Origin: Cytophagaceae bacterium
Lineage (GTDB): Bacteria > Bacteroidota > Bacteroidia > Cytophagales > Flexibacteraceae
NCBI GenBank assembly: GCA_027490155.1
Contig: JAIXYP010000009.1
Location: 1 to 64,000 of the forward strand
Length of the DNA: 64,000 nucleotides
Direction: 5' to 3'
The number at the start of each line of letters is the position of its first letter. Position 1 is the first letter of the stretch. Shown piece by piece: positions 34,392 to 42,718 of the stretch. The position numbers and the translations under genes are program-made. The notes beneath the pieces were generated by a model. The model was given only the letters and a program-made list of their open reading frames with translations, made no database searches and was not told where the DNA came from.

Positions 34392-35120
34392 CTACCAGAG
34401 CGAAATTGCGTTCCAGAGCCTGATCATTGTCACGTGCCAGATGTCAGCAAAGCTATTACCCTTGCGTGATGCCTTGCAGAGGAATGGATAGTCAGGTGGC
34501 TCGACAAGTCCGACGAGATTGGTGCAGGTACAACCAAAGAAGGTATTATAGACGCTCATGATGGCCGCACAAGATGTACACTTGATCCCGACGGAACAAA
34601 GAACTGTATTGCCAACAACGTCCAGGACAAGGGAGTCCACAGGCGTAACTGTGCCTGTTTCAGGATCGGTAATGGTGGTGGTACCAGAGACCGCAAGATC
34701 AACATAAAGAGATCCTACAGGTCCATCGTTATCGGCTAGGCTAGCTTCAAGATTATATTTTTCATCTGTCATTTTCACGACCTCGACATCGGTCACAAAA
34801 ACTTCAGCTAGTAGCAGGCTATCAAAGATGGCGGTTGTGTCTGTGCCAGACTTGACCATGCCTGACTCCTTGATGTCGAGCATCCGGCGGTTTGCAATCA
34901 TCTCACGCCAAGCTTGTGGGAATGCTTGGTTGAGCATTTTGGGTGTAAAGCCTGTCCGGCCTTTACCATTTTTCCAGTAAGCAACAACCGTTTGGGGCTT
35001 GGCTGCTGCATTTACTGTTTCCTGTGAGGGTGTTGGTACATCTCTGGAGCTGGAACAGGCATACAGCATGGCTAAGCCAGCCGTTAGCACTATAACGGAC
35101 CAGTTACTTCTAATTTTCAT
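34392..35120 (-). CDS. Uncharacterised Cys-rich lipoprotein
   Basis: 242 residues. A signal peptide ends in the lipobox LYAC-SSS (Cys22). The middle part (about 50-170) has alternating hydrophobic strands with no motif I know. The C-terminal third has seven cysteines, in CSVGIKCTSCAAI, FFGCTCTN and FLCKAS, likely forming disulfides or binding metal. It is probably in the periplasm or outer membrane. The gene is monocistronic, ending at 34325-34357. Function unknown. Confidence 0.72.
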   Translation of the reverse strand: MKIRSNWSVIVLTAGLAMLYACSSSRDVPTPSQETVNAAAKPQTVVAYWKNGKGRTGFTPKMLNQAFPQAWREMIANRRMLDIKESGMVKSGTDTTAIFDSLLLAEVFVTDVEVVKMTDEKYNLEASLADNDGPVGSLYVDLAVSGTTTITDPETGTVTPVDSLVLDVVGNTVLCSVGIKCTSCAAIMSVYNTFFGCTCTNLVGLVEPPDYPFLCKASRKGNSFADIWHVTMIRLWNAISLW

Positions 35121-35670
35121 AGGACTATTGATTAGTGGGGTTTCGAATAAGGGGATTAAGGGGTTACAAGGTACTAGTTATGGAAATCAAGTAAAGAGTG
35201 CAATACTGGATTGTAAGCTTTTAAAAAAAATCAATGTCGGATTATGTAAGTTTATTATCGGTAAACAGAGGATAAGTACACATAAGTACACCTAAACCAA
35301 TACTTATTGGAAGTTATTTGTAATTCAGCAGCCTTAACATTCGTTTCCGTGATGTAAGATTATGGTCAATATTAAAGCAGAATGGAGTTCAGAAAACAAC
35401 CTTATTCTAAAATAAATATCACTCAGTAGAGGCAGACTTTCCTGTCTCTTCCAAAACCATTGTTGCTCCATATGGCCCAGTTGATAGGTCCTGAAAGGCG
35501 CTATTTTGCACTTTATCGAGTAGTGTTAGAAGTGCCAGTGTTACGGGATACCAATTATTGGCCAATATCACTTTGGTAGGTAGTTACCCATCAATACTTC
35601 TGAAATCAGGAAACAGTGAACATTAACTACCTTGATTGCCACGGAAGGATGGCTAGTCATTTAAGGCATA
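35121..35670. other. Long AT-rich intergenic region with repeat cluster
   Basis: About 550 bases between the Cys-rich lipoprotein gene and the rpmE2 terminator contain no gene I can support on either strand. Most is A/T-rich. The distinct structure is a cluster of ATAAGTA repeats and a 14-base palindrome at 35272-35310. No tRNA-like fold, riboswitch consensus or transposase fragment was found by eye. Confidence 0.6.
35272..35310. repeat. Tandem 10-base repeat next to a palindrome
   Basis: ATAAGTACAC occurs twice in perfect tandem (35272-35281, 35282-35291). The complement of its core, TACTTAT, lies in the palindrome CCAATACTTATTGG (35297-35310, arms CCAATA/TATTGG). Two direct and one inverted copy of ATAAGTA within 40 bases look like a protein-binding site cluster about 150 bases upstream of the lipoprotein gene. 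Confidence 0.55.
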
Positions 35671-35699
35671 AAAAAAGGGAAGGCCAACTTGACCTTCCC
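35671..35699 (-). terminator. Intrinsic terminator of rpmE2
   Basis: On the minus strand GGGAAGG and CCTTCCC form a 7-base stem that can be extended past one mismatch; T6 (T7 counting the adjacent base) follows. It lies 29 bases after the L31 stop codon. Confidence 0.85.
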
Positions 35700-35728
35700 C
35701 ATCAGAACATATCTGGACAAATGCCAAA

Positions 35729-35974
35729 TTAGTTTTTGCCGTATTTGCGGTTGAATTTTTCGACCCGACCAGCTGCAGCGATAAACACTTTCTTGCCGGT
35801 ATAGAACGGATGACTAGCACTAGAGACCTCGACTTTGAGGACTGGATAGGTATTACCATCTTCCCAGACTATGGTCTCGGAGGTTTGAGCTGTCGAGCGG
35901 CTCAAGAATTTGAAATCGCTTGAAAGGTCTTGAAAAACGACCTGGCGATAGTTAGGGTGAATATCTTTTTTCAT
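35729..35974 (-). CDS. rpmE2: 50S ribosomal protein L31, type B (zinc-free)
   Basis: 81 residues. The start [15 protein letters not shown], the central FLSRST and the ending HPFYTGK...[13 protein letters not shown] are those of L31. The two CxxC zinc motifs of type A are absent, so it is the zinc-independent form (L31B, ykgM-like). It bridges the large and small ribosomal subunits. The gene lies 69 bases downstream of rplY. Confidence 0.95.
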   Translation of the reverse strand: MKKDIHPNYRQVVFQDLSSDFKFLSRSTAQTSETIVWEDGNTYPVLKVEVSSASHPFYTGKKVFIAAAGRVEKFNRKYGKN

Positions 35975-36043
35975 GACAACCAGCGGTGGTTATGAGCGGT
36001 GAGAAAAATGGGGACTGAGTTTGTGTTGTAAGCTGACAGCTAT

Positions 36044-36613
36044 CTAGGCAGCAGCTTGTTTGCCACGGAGTGCACGTGGGATATCAACACTTACGACCGG
36101 AACGGATTTGGCGTTGGTAATTTTGAAACCATTCGCTTTTACCTCGCCTACCTTGATCGTTTTGCCTAAGTCTAGGGCCGAAACGTCAACAGGAATTGAG
36201 TCTGGCAGATTAGCTGGCAGGGCAACAACTTTGAGTTTGCGGAGTTTGACATTGAGCTTGCCACCTTTAGTGACGCCAACAGCGGTACCTTCGATCTGGA
36301 CAGGGATATCCATCTTGACCTCTTTCTCTGGGTTGAGCAGCATAAAGTCTGCATGGAGAATGAGTTCGTTCACTGGGTGAAACTGGACATCCTGAAGGAT
36401 TGCGCTAAACTCTTTTCCTTCGATGTTAAGCGCAACGGTATAGGCGTTGGGCGTGTACACCAGCTGGCGGAAAAGAATCATCGGGACAGCAAAATGGACC
36501 TGCTCAGCGCCGCCATACAACACTGCCGGAACAAGGGATTGTTCACGGAGTTGTTTGGCGTCAGCTTTGCCGAGATTTGCTCTGTTATACCCTATAATCT
36601 CTACTGACTTCAT
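36044..36613 (-). CDS. rplY: 50S ribosomal protein L25/general stress protein Ctc
   Basis: 189 residues from the ATG at 36613, which is the family start (KSVEIIGYNRANLGKADAK); a longer frame to 36718 runs back into the prs gene. The N-terminal half binds 5S rRNA (LVPAVLYGG...FHPVNELILHADFM). The C-terminal TL5/CTC domain (GTAVGVTKGGKLNVKLRKL onward) is present. The gene follows prs by 31 bases, an arrangement common in Bacteroidota. Confidence 0.94.
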   Translation of the reverse strand: MKSVEIIGYNRANLGKADAKQLREQSLVPAVLYGGAEQVHFAVPMILFRQLVYTPNAYTVALNIEGKEFSAILQDVQFHPVNELILHADFMLLNPEKEVKMDIPVQIEGTAVGVTKGGKLNVKLRKLKVVALPANLPDSIPVDVSALDLGKTIKVGEVKANGFKITNAKSVPVVSVDIPRALRGKQAAA

Positions 36614-36644
36614 TGTTTTGTTTTGGTAAAGGGTTTGCAATTGA

Positions 36645-37589
36645 TTAGTTCCCTGATGTTTCCACGAACAAGGAGCTGATGCTCTCGTGGCCGTGGACCC
36701 GTTTAATCGCCTCGGCAAACAAACCAGCTACACTCAGGACCTTGATTTTGGGGTGCTCTTGTTTCAACGGAATGGTATCGGAAATAATGAGCTGCTCGAG
36801 CTGTGATTCACTAATGCGTTCGAGTGCGTTTCCGCTTAACAAACCATGTGTCACGACCGCTCTCACACTGGTGGCGCCTTTATCCATCAGGATATCAGCA
36901 GCGCGACACAGGGTGCCAGCAGTGTCAATGATGTCATCAACCAATATTACGTTTTTTCCTTCTACATCGCCTATGACCTGCATACTAGCTATTTCGTTGG
37001 CGCGTTTGCGATACTTATCACAAACAACCATCTCAGTAGCAAAATGTGCCGCAAAGCGACGTGCCCGGCCAAGACCTCCCACGTCAGGGGCCGCAAAGAT
37101 AAAGTTTTCTAGCTTTAGTTGTTGCAGGTATGGGATAAAAATTGCAGATCCGTTCAGGTGATCTACTGGGAAGTCAAAGAAACCTTGGATCTGGCCTGCA
37201 TGTAGGTCGCAGGTCATTAGACGTTGAGCACCAGCAGCAGAAAGTAAATTAGCGACCAACTTGGCCGCAATCGCAACACGTGGTTTATCCTTACGGTCCT
37301 GACGGGCGTAACCGAAATACGGCAAAACGACTACCACTTGCTTAGCACTGGCTCTGCGCGCAGCATCGATCATCAGCAACAGCTCCATTAGGTTATCTGC
37401 TGGTGGGAAGGTGCTCTGGATCAAGAAAACGTTATCCCCCCTGATGCTTTCGTTAAAGTTAGGGGACATTTCCCCATCTGCGAACTTCTGGAGTGTAACA
37501 CTGCCGATGGGTTTGCCATAAGCATCTGCTATACTCTCGGCCAAGTAGCGGGTGGCCGAGCCCGCAAACATCTTAACGGACGATTCCAT
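36645..37589 (-). CDS. prs: Ribose-phosphate pyrophosphokinase (PRPP synthetase)
   Basis: 314 residues from the ATG at 37589, matching the usual Bacteroidota length and start (VKMFAGSATRYLAESIADAYG); ATGs at 37616 and 37643 give 9 or 18 extra residues. It makes PRPP from ribose 5-phosphate and ATP. Visible are the flexible loop YFGYARQDRKDKPRVAIAAK, the metal site CDLHAGQIQGFFDFPVDHL and the PRPP loop VILVDDIIDTAGTL. The product feeds the enzymes encoded by trpD here and by the pyrimidine and purine pathways of pyrF and purC. Confidence 0.95.
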   Translation of the reverse strand: MESSVKMFAGSATRYLAESIADAYGKPIGSVTLQKFADGEMSPNFNESIRGDNVFLIQSTFPPADNLMELLLMIDAARRASAKQVVVVLPYFGYARQDRKDKPRVAIAAKLVANLLSAAGAQRLMTCDLHAGQIQGFFDFPVDHLNGSAIFIPYLQQLKLENFIFAAPDVGGLGRARRFAAHFATEMVVCDKYRKRANEIASMQVIGDVEGKNVILVDDIIDTAGTLCRAADILMDKGATSVRAVVTHGLLSGNALERISESQLEQLIISDTIPLKQEHPKIKVLSVAGLFAEAIKRVHGHESISSLFVETSGN

Positions 37590-37689
37590 AATGTTGCGTG
37601 TGTCCCTCAGTTCCATTGATATCCACCTATCTGGAAGAACCAAGGCTTAGGGTTTGCAAAGGTGGGCCGTTTTTGCTGATATGGCAAAC

Positions 37690-37725
37690 AAAAAGCCTAC
37701 TTTGATCAGGACAAAATAGGCTTTT
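37690..37725 (-). terminator. Intrinsic terminator of lon
   Basis: AAAAAGCCTA (37690-37699) and TAGGCTTTT (37717-37725) pair, and TTTG/CAAA inside the loop can extend the stem past a mismatch. On the minus strand TTTTTGTTTG follows. It separates lon from prs. Confidence 0.8.
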
Positions 37726-37766
37726 GGTAGGTACAAGTACAACTACTTATAGTTGAGCATTCTGCA

Positions 37767-40280
37767 TTAGGCGGTTGCAACTACACCTTGGCCAAAGCCA
37801 TCACCTCGCCAAGCTAGGTCGATCGGGTGATTAACCATTTCACCCAGAAGAGCAATCGATAGTACCTCAGAGGCATGATCGACATAATGGATCGTGAGGC
37901 CGGTGAGGTAAGACTCGGGGATTTCGTCAACATCCTTGCGATTGCGACTGCACATTATGACCTCTTTGATCCCGGCCCGTTTGGCGGCTAGTAGTTTCTC
38001 CTTGATGCCACCAACAGGCAACACCTTGCCTCTGAGTGTGATTTCGCCAGTCATTGCTAAACGAGGGCGAACCTTGCGCTGTGTGTATAGGGAAGCTAAA
38101 CTTGTTAGCATTGTGATACCTGCTGATGGGCCATCCTTTGGCACGGCACCGGCCGGAACGTGCAGATGGATATCAAAGTTGTCAAACGTTTTGTAGTCAA
38201 TACCTAGATCGTCAGCGTGTGCTTTGAGGTAGCTGAGAGCGGCATTGGTGCTTTCCTTCATGACATCGCCTAGCTGGCCAGTAATGCTGACCTTGCCTTT
38301 ACCACGGCTGAGGCTGCTCTCGATATACAAGATGTCGCCTCCTACTGGCGTCCAAGCCAAGCCAATGACCACACCAGCGGCTTCTGTCTCTTGGTATTCA
38401 TCTTTGTCAACCTTGGCAGGCCCCAAGAGCTCGCGTACGACTGCCCCCGTGATAATTGTGTGATATGGCAGGCCAGAAGCGAATTTAACCGCAATCTTCC
38501 TCACTACTTGGCCAATGGCGCGATCTAGATTCCTAACGCCACTTTCACGGGTATAGTCCTCTGTGAGACGGACAAGACCTGATGGATCAAACTTCAGGAA
38601 CTTTTTGGCCAGACCGTTTTCCTCAAGCTGTTTAGGAACGAGGTGGCGTTTGGCTATTTCGACTTTTTCTTCAAGGGTATAACCGGTTAGCTCAATGATC
38701 TCCATCCGATCTCGCAGTGCCGGATGTAGGGTATCTAGCGAGTTGGTAGTCGCAATGAACATCACCTTGCTGAGGTCATACTCTACCTCAAGGTAGTTGT
38801 CGGTAAAGGTGTTGTTTTGTTCTGGATCAAGGACCTCAAGCAAAGCAGAGGCTGGATCCCCACGAAAATCCGAGGCGATTTTATCTAGCTCGTCAAGGAT
38901 CAGGACAGGATTACTACTTCCCGCCTTCTTGATCTGCTGGATAATTCGGCCAGGCATAGCACCTATATATGTACGTCTGTGACCTCTGATTTCGGCCTCA
39001 TCACGCACTCCTCCGAGGGACATCCGAATATATTTGCGTCCCATGGCATTAGCGATGGACTTCCCAAGGGACGTCTTACCAACCCCAGGAGGGCCATAGA
39101 GGCACAAAATGGGCGCCTTCATATCGTTACGGAGCTTGAGGACTGCTAGGTACTCCAGAATTCGCTCTTTTACCTTCTCCATCCCGAAGTGATCGGCATC
39201 GAGCACCTTTCGGGCTTTGTTAAGATTGAAGTTGTCTGATGTATAGCTCCCCCATGGTAGGTCAACTAATAGCTCAGTATAGTTCAGCGTAATGCCATAC
39301 TCTGGGCTGCTGCTATGGATCCGAGACAATTTGTCGATTTCTTTGTTAAAGTGGGCCTCGACAGACTCAGGCCACTTTTTGCCCTCAGCTTTTTGTTTGA
39401 TGGCATTGATCTCTTGGGTGTAGGGCTCCGAGCCTAGTTCATCCTGCATCACCTTGATCTGGTGACGGAGGTAATGGTCGCGTTGTTGCTGATCTAGGTC
39501 AGTATGGACCTTATGCTGGATTTTTTGTTTGAGCTCTAGGTACTGGATCTCAGTGGTCATTAGCTCCATCAGGAGGTTGGCTCGCTCGACGGCGTTGACA
39601 CACTCTAGCAAGCGCTGTTTATCCTTGACTTCGACATTGAGATTTGAGCTCAGGAAATTGGTGAGGAAGATTCCGTTATCGATGTTATCAATCGCGAGCT
39701 GTGCCTCTTGCGGGATGTCAGGATTAAGCCTGAGGATCTTAAGAGCTAATTCCTTGAGGCTTGCCATAATAGCTTTGCCTTCGCGTTTGTCTTTGACAGG
39801 AAAGCTGTCCTGCCTTACACTCGCCTTGACAGAAATATGAGGATCTTCTTGTAAGATCTCGGCAATCTCAAACTTGCGCTTACCTTGGATTATGATCGTT
39901 GTATTGCCGTCTGGGAGGGCCAACAACTTCATGATATGTGCAACTGTACCTGTCGAGTAAAGGTCTTCGGAGGTAGGCTCTTCGTTGGATTTCTTTTGGG
40001 CGATGACCCCAATAATCTTGTTGCCTTTGTAGGCCTTCTTGACCAAGCGCACAGACTTTTGGCGGCTGACAGTGATAGGCAGGACAACGCCAGGGAAAAG
40101 CACTGTGTTTTTGACTGGCAAAATCAGCAGTTCGTCAGGGATGTCGTCCTTGTCGAGATCGGCAACATCATCATCCGAAAGTAGCGGAATGAGCTCGCCA
40201 TTTTCGTCTGAAGTTTTGGTCAGAACCATAAAATCTTCTGCCTCGTTTTCGTTCTCGTTATTGTTGTTGTTTTCTGACAT
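37767..40280 (-). CDS. lon: ATP-dependent protease Lon
   Basis: 837 residues. The N-terminal substrate-binding domain starts about residue 50 (LLILPVKNTVLFPGVVLPI). The AAA+ module has Walker A GPPGVGKTS, Walker B PVLILDELDK and sensor IATTNSLDTLHP. The protease domain has the catalytic Ser in PKDGPSAGITM and Lys in LLAAKRAGIKEV. It degrades misfolded and regulatory proteins in the cytosol. An Asn/Glu-rich stretch forms the first 15 residues. It is monocistronic; I found no heat-shock promoter consensus in the 449-base upstream gap. Confidence 0.96.
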   Translation of the reverse strand: MSENNNNNENENEAEDFMVLTKTSDENGELIPLLSDDDVADLDKDDIPDELLILPVKNTVLFPGVVLPITVSRQKSVRLVKKAYKGNKIIGVIAQKKSNEEPTSEDLYSTGTVAHIMKLLALPDGNTTIIIQGKRKFEIAEILQEDPHISVKASVRQDSFPVKDKREGKAIMASLKELALKILRLNPDIPQEAQLAIDNIDNGIFLTNFLSSNLNVEVKDKQRLLECVNAVERANLLMELMTTEIQYLELKQKIQHKVHTDLDQQQRDHYLRHQIKVMQDELGSEPYTQEINAIKQKAEGKKWPESVEAHFNKEIDKLSRIHSSSPEYGITLNYTELLVDLPWGSYTSDNFNLNKARKVLDADHFGMEKVKERILEYLAVLKLRNDMKAPILCLYGPPGVGKTSLGKSIANAMGRKYIRMSLGGVRDEAEIRGHRRTYIGAMPGRIIQQIKKAGSSNPVLILDELDKIASDFRGDPASALLEVLDPEQNNTFTDNYLEVEYDLSKVMFIATTNSLDTLHPALRDRMEIIELTGYTLEEKVEIAKRHLVPKQLEENGLAKKFLKFDPSGLVRLTEDYTRESGVRNLDRAIGQVVRKIAVKFASGLPYHTIITGAVVRELLGPAKVDKDEYQETEAAGVVIGLAWTPVGGDILYIESSLSRGKGKVSITGQLGDVMKESTNAALSYLKAHADDLGIDYKTFDNFDIHLHVPAGAVPKDGPSAGITMLTSLASLYTQRKVRPRLAMTGEITLRGKVLPVGGIKEKLLAAKRAGIKEVIMCSRNRKDVDEIPESYLTGLTIHYVDHASEVLSIALLGEMVNHPIDLAWRGDGFGQGVVATA

Positions 40281-40729
40281 ATAATGATCTGACTAGTGCC
40301 ATATTGGCAGTCAAGGTGGATTTTTAGGGATACGAAAGCTCTAGTCTATGGCATTTGGTGACTTCGACCTATGCCATCCCTCAGATTCAGTTTCGTGGAC
40401 TTACCAACGCAATATAAGTGCCAACAAGGTACTCAATATTGTTTTGTAAGGACCAGAACTGGTCATCTTGTCTCTGTTATTGAGGATAATCTCCACAACT
40501 ACCCAGCAAGGTCAACGTCAAATTTGGGAATAGGTGCTAAATAGGTCACCTCGAACATAAGATGACTAGGTCTACCAAAATCCAACTGGTCTCCCTCTTG
40601 GCCATGATCTAGCATTTAAATCCATCATGATTGGCAAGGAGATTGACCTAAGCAAGCTAGTTCGGGAAACTGACGCTAGATTAGCACCTCCTGAGACAGG
40701 TCTGTATCAAAACATCAACGCCAAATTAC
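40281..40729. other. Divergent intergenic region between lon and the IscA-like gene
   Basis: The 449 bases have no recognisable gene, RNA or repeat, and no full TTTG/TAnnTTTG promoter on either strand. A 41-codon plus-strand ORF (40627-40752, starting MIGKEIDLSKLV) overlaps the first 23 bases of the IscA-like gene in another frame. I cannot support it as a gene from sequence alone. Confidence 0.5.
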
Positions 40730-41089
40730 ATGTCTTCCACCCCAAATCTTGATCAAGTACTTGTGTCCTTACCACCGTTTCAGACTCGATCTTGCCCAGT
40801 CCTGATCACACCTGGGGCCAAAGCTGAGGCATCGGAAATCCTGCTGCGCAAAAACATTCCCTCAGGCTATTTCCTGAGGCTGGGTGTGCGAGCTGGAGCT
40901 GGCTGTGCAGGAACCAATTATATCCTAGGGTTTGATAAACCATCTGCAAGCGACGACGCCTATGACGTGGAAGGACTAGTCGTGCTGATAGAGAAGAAAC
41001 ACACCATGTACTTGATAGGGCTCCAGCTAGATTTTGTTAGCTCAGAGGCAGAACGTGGGTTTGTATTTGGGCCAAAGGTGACACAATAG
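40730..41089 (+). CDS. HesB/IscA-like A-type iron-sulfur carrier lacking the C-terminal CxC
   Basis: 119 residues. The core fits A-type carriers: ITPGAKAEASEILL, then SGYFLRLGVRAGAGCAGTNYILGF with Cys59 at the position of the first ligand Cys, and LIGLQLDFV...AERGFVFG. In IscA, SufA and ErpA the chain then has CGCG(E/S)SF with two more ligands. Here it ends in GPKVTQ, so both are missing, and neither other frame downstream restores them. It cannot bind a cluster in the usual way unless as an altered dimer. It may be a scaffold or regulator. An unrelated N-terminal 22 residues include a Cys in TRSCPVL. Confidence 0.7.
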   Translation: MSSTPNLDQVLVSLPPFQTRSCPVLITPGAKAEASEILLRKNIPSGYFLRLGVRAGAGCAGTNYILGFDKPSASDDAYDVEGLVVLIEKKHTMYLIGLQLDFVSSEAERGFVFGPKVTQ

Positions 41090-41366
41090 CTTTCACAATT
41101 CGACAAACTCGCTAGGTCAATCCATGTTTGGTTGAATGTCAAAGAGCAATTCATCGCTGATGCTAAAATTTGGTCCTAAGTGTAGGCCTAAAGCAATCTT
41201 AATTGGCGAGAGGGGCGGTTTGTGTTGCTAGAGTTTGTAAACCACTAGGCGTGATCCAAAAAGCAAGCTTGAAAGTTGCCGAATTTGGTTTCCCCCAAAA
41301 TTTACTGCATTTTCGGCCTTCATAGCACTAAAAATCACGCTTTAGCACCTCGACCAATAAAAGGCC

Positions 41367-42680
41367 ATGCCTCCTATCAGCACTACGAGTAATACCCGAT
41401 CGTCAGCCCAATTCACAGGAAACTACCAAGGTCCGCTGGCCGTTCTGACCTCACTGTTTTTCATTTGGGCTTTTGTCACGAACCTAAATGACATCCTTAT
41501 CCCGCACCTCAAAAAGGCCTGCGAACTAACTGACTTTCAGTCGTCTTTAGTGCAATCTGCTTTCTTCGGAGCCTATTTTGTCATGTCACTCCCAAGCGGT
41601 TGGGTGGTCAAGAAGCTTGGCTACAAACGCAGTATTTTAGTGGGCTTATTTGCAATGTTAGTTGGCGCTTTGTTGTTTATTCCTGCTGCTTATTCGCGTC
41701 AGTACCTCCTGTTTTTATCAGGACTGTTCATCCTTGCCAGTGGTGTCACATTGTTGCAGGTGGCCGCCAACCCGTTTGTTTCGGTCCTAGGTCCACCAGA
41801 AAAGGCTTCATCTAGGCTAAACATGACACAGGCCTTCAACTCTTTAGGTGCAGCATTGGCTCCTTTCCTTGGTGGCTTGTTAATCCTGAGTGGCAAAGAG
41901 TTTTCGGCAGACGAACTGGCGGCGATGATCCCTGCAGATCGCATTGCCTATCTTAGCTCTGAGGCTCTGAGTGTTGTTTGGCCTTACATTGGCCTTTCAG
42001 TTGTACTCGTATTACTGATGGCGTTGATCCACTTTAGCAACCTGCCCGAGATCGATGAGGATTTGGAACAAGAGGAGGAAGGATACCTATCAGGGTACCA
42101 TGCCAAAAAAACCTCAGTCTGGCAATATAGCCACCTAGTTTGGGGCGTTGTGGCCATTTTCTTCTATGTCGGAGCAGAGGTTGCGATTGCTAGCTTCTTG
42201 ATCAAGTACGCTAAGGAGCTATTGGGACTAGCCGAGGCAGATGCCAAAAACTTCCCTAGCTATTACATGGTATTTGCGATGGCTGGACGGTTTGCCGGTG
42301 CAGCCCTACTTCGGAACCTCAATCCTGCTCGCACTGTTGGTTTCAATGCCGTGGCCAACATCCTGATGGTAGCAGCCGCCATCACCCTACCGATGAACAT
42401 TGGCGTCTGGGCTTTGGTCCTGATGGGTCTTTTCAACTCTATCATGTTCCCGACCATCTTTACCGAGTCGATAAGGGATCTAGGCAAGTTTACGAAAGCA
42501 GGCTCATCCTTGCTGATTATGGCAATCGTTGGCGGTGCCATCATCCCACCTTTGACTGGTTTGGCCTTTGACTATTGCAAAGACCATGGCATCAGCCAGG
42601 TGTTTGCATTTTTGGTCCCGGGTGCAAGCTATCTTGCAGTGGTCTGGTTCGGCTTTGTAGGCCATAAGATTAAGGCCTAG
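41367..42680 (+). CDS. FucP/GluP-type sugar MFS transporter
   Basis: 437 residues with about 12 membrane helices. Family blocks are WAFVTNLNDILIPHLKKAC, FFGAYFVMSLPSGWVVKKLGYKRS, LQVAANPFVSVLGPPEKAS and FNSLGAALAPFLGGLLIL. It is a paralogue of the transporter at 8749-10029 and belongs to the same fucose/glucose-galactose group of proton-coupled importers. There is no sugar-metabolising gene beside it. The next gene encodes a TonB-dependent receptor 38 bases downstream, which may share the transcript. Confidence 0.86.
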   Translation: MPPISTTSNTRSSAQFTGNYQGPLAVLTSLFFIWAFVTNLNDILIPHLKKACELTDFQSSLVQSAFFGAYFVMSLPSGWVVKKLGYKRSILVGLFAMLVGALLFIPAAYSRQYLLFLSGLFILASGVTLLQVAANPFVSVLGPPEKASSRLNMTQAFNSLGAALAPFLGGLLILSGKEFSADELAAMIPADRIAYLSSEALSVVWPYIGLSVVLVLLMALIHFSNLPEIDEDLEQEEEGYLSGYHAKKTSVWQYSHLVWGVVAIFFYVGAEVAIASFLIKYAKELLGLAEADAKNFPSYYMVFAMAGRFAGAALLRNLNPARTVGFNAVANILMVAAAITLPMNIGVWALVLMGLFNSIMFPTIFTESIRDLGKFTKAGSSLLIMAIVGGAIIPPLTGLAFDYCKDHGISQVFAFLVPGASYLAVVWFGFVGHKIKA

Positions 42681-42718
42681 ACAGCATTGCTTGCTGCTAA
42701 CAATCTGGCAAGCTTACA

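Noticed and set aside
36679-37161. 160-residue plus-strand ORF
   Set aside because: It is antisense to prs, whose product is unmistakable.
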